Positions 7,501-15,244 of a stretch of 26,795 nucleotides of DNA are shown here, piece after piece (within the stretch, counting starts at the first letter, position 1; each line of letters starts with the position of its first letter). Below the pieces are notes generated by a model. That model was not told the origin of the DNA. It saw only the letters and a program-made list of their open reading frames with translations, and ran no database searches. Origin of the DNA: Caldithrix sp. (GTDB taxonomy: Bacteria; KSB1; UBA2214; DYKH01); the NCBI GenBank assembly GCA_020722685.1, contig DYKH01000072.1:1-26795 (forward strand). Direction: 5' to 3'. A program made the translations under genes and the position numbers.

Positions 7501-10500
7501 TTAGTAGCTCATCTGCACCGTAGCCGGAAACTTGTCGAGTACAACCTCTGTCGCAGTGAACTGTTTATGCTCGAAGCCGTTCACATATACGGATTTCAGG
7601 TCTGCACTCCTTGGGGACTTGAGCACGATTTTCCCTGGCGGTATCTGCACGTTACCAGACAATTCGGCAAGCACTTTCGTGCCATCGCCCTTTATACTAT
7701 AGTCCAAGAGGCCGTAGTGCGTCGGCAGCTTCTTCACCGCAATCCCCCCATCCCTTAGCCACGCCTCAGAAATTCCTGCGCCGAGCACCAGCGCCTCATC
7801 GCTTTCGCGCTCGTAAACAAACATGCTGCGCGCGGAACGAATGAAATCCGAGCCCACCCAGGTGTGCGGCATATCGCCGATATATTGCGGCGTTGTCGAG
7901 TCGCGCCACACCACCTCCCCCCAGTGGTTCCATCCCGACGGCCGCCGGTCGTTCATGAAAAACCAGAGGAGATTTTGCGCACGATCCTTTTGGTCAAGAT
8001 ACACAAAGGTTCCCACGGCGCGATGCTCGTACGGTGTATAATTCGTCCAGTTGGAAGTATTGCTAATCCTGTCCAAGCAATTTCGATAATACTTTTCAAA
8101 GGTATTGTGCAACAGCGGCTCCGGGATTTGACCCAGCTCTCCACCCGGCACGACGCCAACGGTCGTCGAGGTGGCATCGAAATCCCCCAGTTCGACGCAG
8201 CCCGGAATGTAGTCAATGGACTTGCTCTGGGTCGTCAGGCGTATGGAGTTGTAAAAGTCCTTTCTAAAGTCGTCGCGTTCAGCAGCAAACTCCCGCGCCA
8301 GTTCCTGGTGTCCGAGAATCTCAGCCATTTGTGTCGCATCTTTCAAACCGCGCAGCACGAAGAAATCATCCCAATAGGAGTGCATCGGTTTGGCCAGATA
8401 GCCTTCATGGCTGGCCGATTCCGGAACCAGCCCGTAGCAGGCGCGTTGTTGCGGTGTGCCGCTGCGATATATGTCCGTCTTGCGCTCCGCCCGCAGCGAT
8501 TGAATGTAGCGAACCGTTCGCACCACGTTCTCCCACTTCCCCCGCAGCCAGGTGGTGTCGCGAGTGAAATGGAAGTACTGACTGATGAGATGGATGAACT
8601 GGCCGGGAGCGTCGTGCTCGAGCAGGGGGTCCGGACCGCGGGCGTCGATAATGGCCGGAATCAGTCCGTTCGGATTCTGGTATTTCGCATACCAGTCGAT
8701 AAACTCCCGCACTTCTTCATTGATGCCAAATTGGAGCAGCGCCGAGCAGGTCAACGAGCCGTCGCGCATCCACGACCGCTCATAGTTGCGGGAACCCGGC
8801 TGGATGGAGGGGCCGTCCCGGTTGATCAAGATGTATGCGAGATTCGATTTGATGGTGTTGGCCACCGCCTGTGCCGAAGGGGGAAACGATATATCGACTT
8901 TTCCGATTTTTGCTTCCCAGAATCCCGCGGTTTCCGCATGCAAGCGTCCCACCAGCGCGCTGGCCTCTCCCGCAGACATGCCCGGCTCGAATTCCAAACG
9001 TTCCTCGTAAAACGGAACGGCAAGATAAATTTCTCGGGAGGCGCCGCGGCTGAGGTCGAAGTCAAACTCCAGCGCCGCCGAGGCCAGCCGGAACGAATCC
9101 ACAGCAGCTTGCGTCGAAGGGAGGCGTGCTTCGCGGAGGTAGGCGGTGATTTCGCCATTGTCAAATCGCGTAGCCCCAAACGCCGACGGGCTTGTCAGTG
9201 GAATCACTTCCTTCCGGTCAACCTGCACCACGCCGCCAGCATATTTGATGCTGCCGATCTGGGTGGCTCCACCGACTCCATGAAAGCTCGCTGACTGCCA
9301 GGGTGGATTCACCTGAAATGGACGAATCGCCACAAACAATTTGCCCTGCTGTTGTACCGTAGCGGTGTTCTCGACGACGTACTTTACAATGAGGACGCTT
9401 CGGCCCGTGTCACCCGCAGCGAAGGTCTGCACGGTTAACCGCAGGCGATCGGCGTATTCCCATTGTACCTGAGGAATAGGAAGATAATCCTTCTCCAAAG
9501 AGGCGGTGGCCACGACATCGCCCCAGGTAATCAGCCGGTTATCCGCGTGGAGAAACGGCTCGAGAGTGAACCCGAGAGCATCCACTTCGATCATCCCTTG
9601 CTCACTGAGCAGGGCTTCCTTCCGATCTCCACTCACGCCCACAACCGTCCAGAACGACTGCTCTTTCAAAAAGTATTTCGGGTAATAACCTGTGGGCATC
9701 TCCTGCGCCAGTTGCGAAAAAAACTCATTGTAAAATTTAGAAAGCCCCGCCCGCTTGATTATCAGCTTCTTAAGCTCATAGCCGCGGCCCCTACTACTCT
9801 CAATGAGGGTGAGCTTTAAGTATCTTCCTTCGGTTTCAGGCAAAGCTACGTAGTCTAGGCCGCCGTCACCAGTCGAGACGGCATATATTTCAGACCAGTT
9901 CTTGCGATCATCCGATACCGCAACGCTGTAGATTTTGGCATAGTCAAGGTTTCCCCAATAAAGTACCAGCAAGCCGATCTCTCGCTTGTGTTTGAAATCG
10001 ATGGTAAGCCATTCCTGTTTCTGGGCAGCCGTGCTACGCCAATGCGAGAGCGTATCACCGCCAGCGCTGAGCAAAGGTTCGCCACGTTGCATCGTGGAGG
10101 AGACCTCAATGGTAGCTGGCTCTGCCGCGCGATCTTCGAGAGGCTCGAATCTGAAATTATCGATCCAAAGCTTGCCTGGTCCGGCGTTGGTTCCGGAGAC
10201 AACGAACTCAATCTGTTTCACGCGGCGCAGTTCGTGGCGCCCGGATGGCCCCCAGGCATAGGAAATATAGTTTTTCTTAATCTTGGTCTCGGTCCAGGTG
10301 CGCGGGTATTCGATGTTGATTCTGTTTACCCAAAAGACATTGCCCAGCGAGTCAAGGAGCTTGAACTCGAAATTGTTGGGACGCGCCTCGGCCCGCAGGT
10401 CGAAGAGGAATTGATAGTTGGACGGGAGGTCAAGCGTAACGTCCTTGCGTGCGATCACGTAGTGGTACCCCTCGGGTCTCTCAAAGTCCATCAGCATGGC

Positions 10501-10686
10501 TTTGCCGATTTTCCCCTCGCCACCGACAATGTTGAGCTTTGATCCGGGGCTGCCGCTTGCCGTCCAACCGGCAAGTATCTCAAAATCGTCAAGCGTCCGT
10601 ACCTGTGAATGAGTGGGAAGCGGGGCATAGAGCACGAGAAGGGAAAAGATGAAAAGGCACCGCGGAAGGGTGCAGTTTGAGATCAT
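7501..10686 (-). CDS. Large secreted putative glycosidase: CBM11-like, discoidin-like and six-hairpin domains
   Basis: 1061 aa. ATG at 10686 follows a strong AGAGGAG site. Signal peptide about residues 1-28 (..PTHSQ). Residues 30-183 resemble CBM11/CIA30-type sandwich domains (LDDFE..GW start, LWIDNFRFEPL end). Residues about 190-315 resemble a discoidin (F5/8 type C) domain (HWRSTAAQKQEWLTIDF). Residues about 320-600 look like a beta-sandwich preceding a catalytic barrel. Residues about 605-960 look like a six-hairpin (alpha/alpha)6 glycosidase, with YERSWMRDGSL (635-645), EHDAPGQF (690-697), PESASHEGY (755-763), YWDDFFVLRGL (771-781) and a WNHWGEVVWRD segment near 925-935. The acidic residues there are candidate catalytic residues. 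I cannot assign a CAZy family with confidence; it recalls GH15/GH63/debranching-enzyme folds. There is no T9SS tail, so it is probably periplasmic or otherwise exported. It follows the PorV-like gene by 35 bp and is likely last in that operon. Confidence 0.8.
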   Translation of the reverse strand: MISNCTLPRCLFIFSLLVLYAPLPTHSQVRTLDDFEILAGWTASGSPGSKLNIVGGEGKIGKAMLMDFERPEGYHYVIARKDVTLDLPSNYQFLFDLRAEARPNNFEFKLLDSLGNVFWVNRINIEYPRTWTETKIKKNYISYAWGPSGRHELRRVKQIEFVVSGTNAGPGKLWIDNFRFEPLEDRAAEPATIEVSSTMQRGEPLLSAGGDTLSHWRSTAAQKQEWLTIDFKHKREIGLLVLYWGNLDYAKIYSVAVSDDRKNWSEIYAVSTGDGGLDYVALPETEGRYLKLTLIESSRGRGYELKKLIIKRAGLSKFYNEFFSQLAQEMPTGYYPKYFLKEQSFWTVVGVSGDRKEALLSEQGMIEVDALGFTLEPFLHADNRLITWGDVVATASLEKDYLPIPQVQWEYADRLRLTVQTFAAGDTGRSVLIVKYVVENTATVQQQGKLFVAIRPFQVNPPWQSASFHGVGGATQIGSIKYAGGVVQVDRKEVIPLTSPSAFGATRFDNGEITAYLREARLPSTQAAVDSFRLASAALEFDFDLSRGASREIYLAVPFYEERLEFEPGMSAGEASALVGRLHAETAGFWEAKIGKVDISFPPSAQAVANTIKSNLAYILINRDGPSIQPGSRNYERSWMRDGSLTCSALLQFGINEEVREFIDWYAKYQNPNGLIPAIIDARGPDPLLEHDAPGQFIHLISQYFHFTRDTTWLRGKWENVVRTVRYIQSLRAERKTDIYRSGTPQQRACYGLVPESASHEGYLAKPMHSYWDDFFVLRGLKDATQMAEILGHQELAREFAAERDDFRKDFYNSIRLTTQSKSIDYIPGCVELGDFDATSTTVGVVPGGELGQIPEPLLHNTFEKYYRNCLDRISNTSNWTNYTPYEHRAVGTFVYLDQKDRAQNLLWFFMNDRRPSGWNHWGEVVWRDSTTPQYIGDMPHTWVGSDFIRSARSMFVYERESDEALVLGAGISEAWLRDGGIAVKKLPTHYGLLDYSIKGDGTKVLAELSGNVQIPPGKIVLKSPRSADLKSVYVNGFEHKQFTATEVVLDKFPATVQMSY

Positions 10687-10707
10687 GGATTCTCCTCTGG
10701 GTTAGCG

Positions 10708-10725
10708 TTGATTTATTTAAATCAA
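10708..10725. repeat. Palindrome TTGATTTA-TT-TAAATCAA over the PorV-like stop codon
   Basis: Perfect 8-bp arms around TT. It overlaps the stop codon of the PorV-like gene (10722-10724) and lies about 20 bp upstream of the start of the next gene. It could be an mRNA hairpin tuning translation of the glycosidase-like gene, an operator, or chance in AT-rich DNA. Confidence 0.4.
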
Positions 10726-11744
10726 AACTTCAAGCCCAAACTAAACCGTTGCGTATTTTCCAACCGTCCATGATCCGTCCAGCCGTAATCGAAACGAAGT
10801 TGATAATTGCTCACTTCAATATTCAAGCCGGCGCCGAGCGCGAGGCCAACTTCCGAATCCTGCAGAAAGAGATTCTGATAGCCACCACGCAGGGAGATCA
10901 TATCCAACAGTGTCCATTCCGCGCCGAAGCTCACGCTTTCTGTGTTATCATTTGGATGAAAGGCATCGACAGCGACTAGCACTTGCTGATTTTGACTGAT
11001 CTTCGCTGGCCAGCTCAGTCCCACTCGGAACAACACGGGGAGATTGAATTTCTCGGTATAGAACACAGCCGGCAGGCTGCTGTTGTCACCATATTTATCT
11101 GGATCACTGTCGAAGAGAATGCGCAAATCCCGCCCGTCGTATTTCGCTGGCAGGCCAAAGTTAGAAATGCTGGCGCCAATGCGCAAGCCATTGGTCGAAA
11201 TGCGATACACGGTTCCAACATTCATCGCAAAGGTGGAGAGTGAGCTATGCCAGATGGTTTCCTGCAAATAGCTCAGTTGAATGCCTACCGAGAAACGATC
11301 GGTCAACTGTCGGCCGTAGCCCAACCCTAGGGCGATATCGGCGACCGTGTAACGTTCGCCAGTGCCCAGCGGCTGCTCGACCGTGCGCACGTCGATTTCC
11401 CCGGAATTCAGCGCGGTGACGCTGAGGTACAGGTTCCCCAAGCTACCGATTTGAGAAAAAGCAGCTGCATAGTCATAGGTGATATCCGCAAGCCACAGGC
11501 TGTGTGTAAATTGCGCGCCATAGCCCTGGAGCATTCCAATCGCTCCCGGATTGTAATAGGCGGCGACGATTTCATCGTAGAGCGCAACACTCGCATTCCC
11601 CATAGCCGCGGCGCGGGCACTCGGCTCGATCAACAAGAACTGGCCGATGGTAGTGCCGGTTTTGCTCTGCGCATGTACGAAATGGCTCGTCCACAACATA
11701 CTGAGAACAAGGAGGAGGAGCAAACGAAAAGATTTTGTTTCCAT
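10722..11744 (-). CDS. PorV/PorQ-family outer-membrane beta-barrel protein
   Basis: About 340 aa from ATG at 11744 (METKSF..), giving a normal signal peptide ending FVHAQ. An ATG at 11756 and an upstream start at 11825 are also open; neither nearby ATG has a strong Shine-Dalgarno site. The mature N-terminus has the family signature: GQFLLIEPSARAAAMGNASV, then ALYDEIVAAYYNPGAIGML. Alternating strands follow to a C-terminal RFSLGLKF typical of outer-membrane barrels. PorV is the T9SS outer-membrane shuttle that hands cargo to the attachment complex, and PorQ is a related barrel. Here the gene sits between a T9SS-sorted surface protein and a secreted glycosidase-like gene, suggesting a locus-dedicated export or surface-assembly partner. 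The PorV versus PorQ distinction cannot be made by eye. Confidence 0.85.
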   Translation of the reverse strand: METKSFRLLLLLVLSMLWTSHFVHAQSKTGTTIGQFLLIEPSARAAAMGNASVALYDEIVAAYYNPGAIGMLQGYGAQFTHSLWLADITYDYAAAFSQIGSLGNLYLSVTALNSGEIDVRTVEQPLGTGERYTVADIALGLGYGRQLTDRFSVGIQLSYLQETIWHSSLSTFAMNVGTVYRISTNGLRIGASISNFGLPAKYDGRDLRILFDSDPDKYGDNSSLPAVFYTEKFNLPVLFRVGLSWPAKISQNQQVLVAVDAFHPNDNTESVSFGAEWTLLDMISLRGGYQNLFLQDSEVGLALGAGLNIEVSNYQLRFDYGWTDHGRLENTQRFSLGLKF

Positions 11745-11776
11745 AGTCAGACTCATCACTAAGCTACCATAACTTT

Positions 11777-11850
11777 CACGCAAAGCCGCGAAAGCACAAA
11801 GATGTCGCAACAAAAATAATGTCATTGCGTGTCCCTTGCGTCTCTGCGAG
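11777..11850. repeat. Degenerate CGCAAAG-type intergenic inverted repeat
   Basis: CACGCAAAGCCGCGAAAGC at the left and the partly complementary CTTGCGTCTCTGCGAG at the right form an imperfect dyad in the 159-bp gap between the PorV-like gene and the 1098-aa protein gene. It resembles the dispersed GCAAAGACGCAAAG-style intergenic elements seen in many bacterial genomes. Its function is unknown. Confidence 0.3.
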
Positions 11851-11903
11851 TTTGCATGCGCTCTTCTTTAGTTGATTCGCCCCTAAAGGGTTACTACGAA
11901 ACC

Positions 11904-14900
11904 TTACTTGATAATCGCGAACTTGCCGATGTGGCTACCCAATGCCTCCCCATCAACATGGAAAATATACAGGCCGGGCGCAACATCGAGGTTATCTTTG
12001 CTTCGCAAATCCCAAGCAACAAAACCATTATTGGAACCGTCGTGATATAGAGTTTGTACCAACTCACCGCGTATGGTATAAATGCGAATTGTGCAATTAG
12101 GAGTCAGATTGCGGAATTCCAACCGACGCTCGCCGCGGCCGGATATGGCAAAACGCTCCGCTTCAAAGCTAGCGGCACCCACATAAGGATTGGGCACGAC
12201 ATACGGTTCTGCTTTGATTTCCTCGCCGGCTCTTCCTGTACCAATGAATTGGGCTGTCGTTTTGAAAGAAAATACGTCCCCCGCGGTAAGAGGAAGATTG
12301 AGCACAAAGTGATACACATCGCCCTGCTTTGGTGGCCTAATCGGTCCGCGCAGGTATTGACCCGTGGTATCCAACTCAACGCGCCAAGTCTCTTGTTCGG
12401 GAATCGTCACGCCCGGAATCTCGGTCAAGATGGCAATGTATTCACCGGGTTTGCTGAGTGTTCCATCACGATCGGAATCGAACATACCGAACTTTAAGCG
12501 CATATCCCCGGTCGTGGTGTGCGCGACAACGCGAAACTTGGCCGGACGCGCGGGGCGACCAATGCCGAGGTTGACGGAGGTATCAATCGGAACATCGGCA
12601 AACGTTATCGTCAAATTTTCGGGAAATCCAGGTCGCCGCAGATTGATGAGCCGTCCGTTCTTGAACTTTTCACGGTCTGGGAGAGTGAGAAGTACGGCGT
12701 TCTGGAAAGTAACTTTGAGCCGCACATTTGTCTCGCTGGCGTTGGTAAAACCGGTCCTTGTGGAATCGACCACAATACTCCTTGGTGTGGTGATGATCGG
12801 CAGCAAGCCAGCACCGACCGGCCCGCTGCCTTTGCCATCCAAATCAGAACCGTTGGTAAACACGACGTTGCCGTCCGTGCTGTCGATCAAATCATAGAAG
12901 AAAGCACGGATACTGTCCGGCGAGTTGGCTCTGAATTTGATGTTGAAAACGTGATTGTCCGGCACCAGCTCGGAGTTAACCACATTGACTGCAACCGAGC
13001 CAATGCCCTGGCCCACTGTGTGCGTGACGTCTGAGGTGTTGGCTGGGACAAATCCAGGGACCTTTGGCTCGGGACGAACAGCCACAACATTCTTGGGTAA
13101 GATCGTACCCCCGCGTGGCGTGCGCGAAACCGCTATGGCATTTTCCGAGGGATAATAGTTGAGGGAATCGGAGCCATGATCATAAGCACAGACGGCATAG
13201 TAATAAAGTTGACCATTGGTGACCGTCGAGTCCGTGAAAGTGTGCCGGAGGCCGCTATCATTTCCCAAATAGAACGCCACCCCTTCAACGACCTGTTTTG
13301 AAAATCCTTTCATGCCGTTGATGCGGTCGAATTGCGCAATCGGACGGCCATTGCCGAGGGGGCCAGTGCCGCGTCCAGTGGTGATGACTCTGGGATCGCG
13401 AAATTCCGGATCGGTTGCCCGATAAATGCGATAGCCTTCAAAATCATCCTCCAGAGTCACCGGATCGGAGCCACGCTCTGCCAAATCATCCCACGACAAC
13501 CGTACATAGCCGTCACCGGTTTCGGCAGACGCGGTCGGCATACTGGGCGGCGTGGCAAATTGATAATTGGCGTTATAAATTTTCTGCACCACCGTCACCG
13601 TCTCGCGCAACTCCTGCAAATCCGCGCCATAAGCCAGCGCCAAACTAAAGCGCTCGGTCTTACCGGCAGGCAGTGTGAACGGCCCGGAAGCGAAGAAAAA
13701 GCCGATGTTGTAGTTCAACACCACCGCCTGATCAAAACGCTCGGAAGGGACCGGATCGGTAAATTGCTCATACAAGAGTCTTGGCCAATTTTTGCTGCTA
13801 GCGGCATAGAAGACGATATCGTCCACTTCCTCACCGGAGAGACTGCGTATGCGATTCATCTTAAAGCCGGTCAAGCCGATCTGATCGGACTCGTGCAGAT
13901 CCGTGCGATCGAAATTCGGCTCGCCGTTGGTGGGTATGCCATCACCCTCGCCGGAATCATTGGTGCCGAACACACCATCGGCGCCGGTGTCGTGCAATTC
14001 TGCTACCCAATCCAGATCCTCATCCCCGGTCCACCAACGACTGGAGCGGTACGCAGGGCGGGATTTAAAGTTGGTAAAAAAGAGGTTAAACTTGTTCTCA
14101 TCGTAATTCGCCAAAATATAGTTTTCGATTTCCGGTTGGCTGGTCAAAAGGATTCCCGGCCCGCCATCGCGCTTCTCATCGATGATACCGTCATCATCAT
14201 TGTCGATGCCATCGCCCGGTTTGCCCGGCGTTTCCAGATAGGCATATCCGAGATAGCCGGCGGGATAGCAGTTGGTGCCCAATCCGACACCGTGGCTGTA
14301 TTTATCCCACGTGTAGGTAAGGTTTAGGCCGAAGGATTTGTCATAAAAGGCATTGTCATCATCGGATTCATAGATGCCGTCACACGAAAGGGCCGAGCCA
14401 CCAACGCCGGAATCGAAGTATAATCCAAAGATGATATTCTCATTATAATCGGTCGTGCTTTCGTTGGTGATGTCGTAATGCCAAAAGATGACGTTCTGCG
14501 CTTGCGGGTTGGCCCATTGAAAGCCGCGCACTTCCACGCGCAAGCCGAAGCCGCGCCGGCTGGGATCGCGGCTGTCCGGATAATAGTCCCAGGCATCGTA
14601 GAAATCATCATCCATGACCATGAAACTCTCCTGGTCGGCATTGGGACGCTTGCCAAAATAGCCGTTCCAACTGCCGCGCCAACCGGGATCGTCCGGATCG
14701 TTTTCTTTGTCCGGCCAAGAGTCCGGCCAGGTACGGGGATCGTTGCTCACAGCCGGCGAGCGTCCCTTGTTGATGTTGGGATCTGCTTGAAAATACCCGG
14801 GGCGCGGTTCAAAACGCATGATGCGATTCTTGGTGGGGCTTTCGGCCTGACGCTCGCGATAGCCGGTTTCCATGATGATGGCTTCCTCGCCATTGCGCTG

Positions 14901-15200
14901 TTTGATCTTTGCGAGCACAAACGGCGTGACACCATCGCTATAATTCATGCCGCTGCCTTTGGGCGCTTCCACTGAATGAAAAACGCTCAAATCGACATTG
15001 CCGGGATCGGGCGGATAATTGCCGACCATGCCGTAGTTCCAGAACTCGGTGCGGATGTTGTTGGCATCGTGAAACCCGCGACGCTCGGCATCGACGCGGC
15101 CGCGTTTCTCCTGCGGTACCACGGGTTGCAATTGCGCATACGCGCAAAATGCACTCAAAGCAATGAAATTGAACAGAAGCCTTACAATTAGGCAACTCAT
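11904..15200 (-). CDS. Large T9SS-sorted extracellular protein, possible SusD substitute
   Basis: 1098 aa from ATG at 15200 (MSCLIV..), nine bases after GGGAG; a TTG at 15215 is less likely. Signal peptide about 1-24 (..CAYAQ). The N-terminal two thirds are unassigned, rich in Asp, Asn, Gly and aromatic residues, with calcium-site-like runs (DGIDNDDDGIIDEK and a later DSGEGDGIPTNGEP). A fibronectin-III-like segment follows (PPSMPTASAETGDGYVRLSW .. YRIYRATDPEF). The C-terminus (EPYVVPNPYVG .. CTIRIYTIRGELVQTL .. GLYIFHVDGE .. GKFAIIK) is a T9SS/FlgD-like sorting domain. It lies 44 bp after the TonB receptor and upstream of the PorV-like gene. Position and surface prediction make it a candidate for the glycan-capture role that SusD plays in Bacteroidetes, but it has no visible SusD/TPR features. 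I do not recognise its main fold. Confidence 0.85.
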   Translation of the reverse strand: MSCLIVRLLFNFIALSAFCAYAQLQPVVPQEKRGRVDAERRGFHDANNIRTEFWNYGMVGNYPPDPGNVDLSVFHSVEAPKGSGMNYSDGVTPFVLAKIKQRNGEEAIIMETGYRERQAESPTKNRIMRFEPRPGYFQADPNINKGRSPAVSNDPRTWPDSWPDKENDPDDPGWRGSWNGYFGKRPNADQESFMVMDDDFYDAWDYYPDSRDPSRRGFGLRVEVRGFQWANPQAQNVIFWHYDITNESTTDYNENIIFGLYFDSGVGGSALSCDGIYESDDDNAFYDKSFGLNLTYTWDKYSHGVGLGTNCYPAGYLGYAYLETPGKPGDGIDNDDDGIIDEKRDGGPGILLTSQPEIENYILANYDENKFNLFFTNFKSRPAYRSSRWWTGDEDLDWVAELHDTGADGVFGTNDSGEGDGIPTNGEPNFDRTDLHESDQIGLTGFKMNRIRSLSGEEVDDIVFYAASSKNWPRLLYEQFTDPVPSERFDQAVVLNYNIGFFFASGPFTLPAGKTERFSLALAYGADLQELRETVTVVQKIYNANYQFATPPSMPTASAETGDGYVRLSWDDLAERGSDPVTLEDDFEGYRIYRATDPEFRDPRVITTGRGTGPLGNGRPIAQFDRINGMKGFSKQVVEGVAFYLGNDSGLRHTFTDSTVTNGQLYYYAVCAYDHGSDSLNYYPSENAIAVSRTPRGGTILPKNVVAVRPEPKVPGFVPANTSDVTHTVGQGIGSVAVNVVNSELVPDNHVFNIKFRANSPDSIRAFFYDLIDSTDGNVVFTNGSDLDGKGSGPVGAGLLPIITTPRSIVVDSTRTGFTNASETNVRLKVTFQNAVLLTLPDREKFKNGRLINLRRPGFPENLTITFADVPIDTSVNLGIGRPARPAKFRVVAHTTTGDMRLKFGMFDSDRDGTLSKPGEYIAILTEIPGVTIPEQETWRVELDTTGQYLRGPIRPPKQGDVYHFVLNLPLTAGDVFSFKTTAQFIGTGRAGEEIKAEPYVVPNPYVGAASFEAERFAISGRGERRLEFRNLTPNCTIRIYTIRGELVQTLYHDGSNNGFVAWDLRSKDNLDVAPGLYIFHVDGEALGSHIGKFAIIK

Positions 15201-15244
15201 AGTCAATTCTCCCAATTAGAATCTTGGGTCATAAGCAAAAACCT

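Noticed and set aside
7864..9294. 476-aa plus-strand open frame
   Set aside because: Lies wholly antisense to the 1061-aa secreted glycosidase-like gene, which has a signal peptide, a strong ribosome site and clear domains. The plus-strand product has no recognisable features.
13332..14327. 331-aa plus-strand open frame
   Set aside because: Antisense shadow of the 1098-aa T9SS protein; the composition (runs of Ile, Gly, Arg, His) is typical of reverse-frame translation of a GC-moderate gene.
11904..15200. SusD/RagB assignment for the gene after the TonB receptor
   Set aside because: The protein is about twice SusD length, lacks helical TPR-like character, and ends in a T9SS sorting domain rather than starting with a lipobox.
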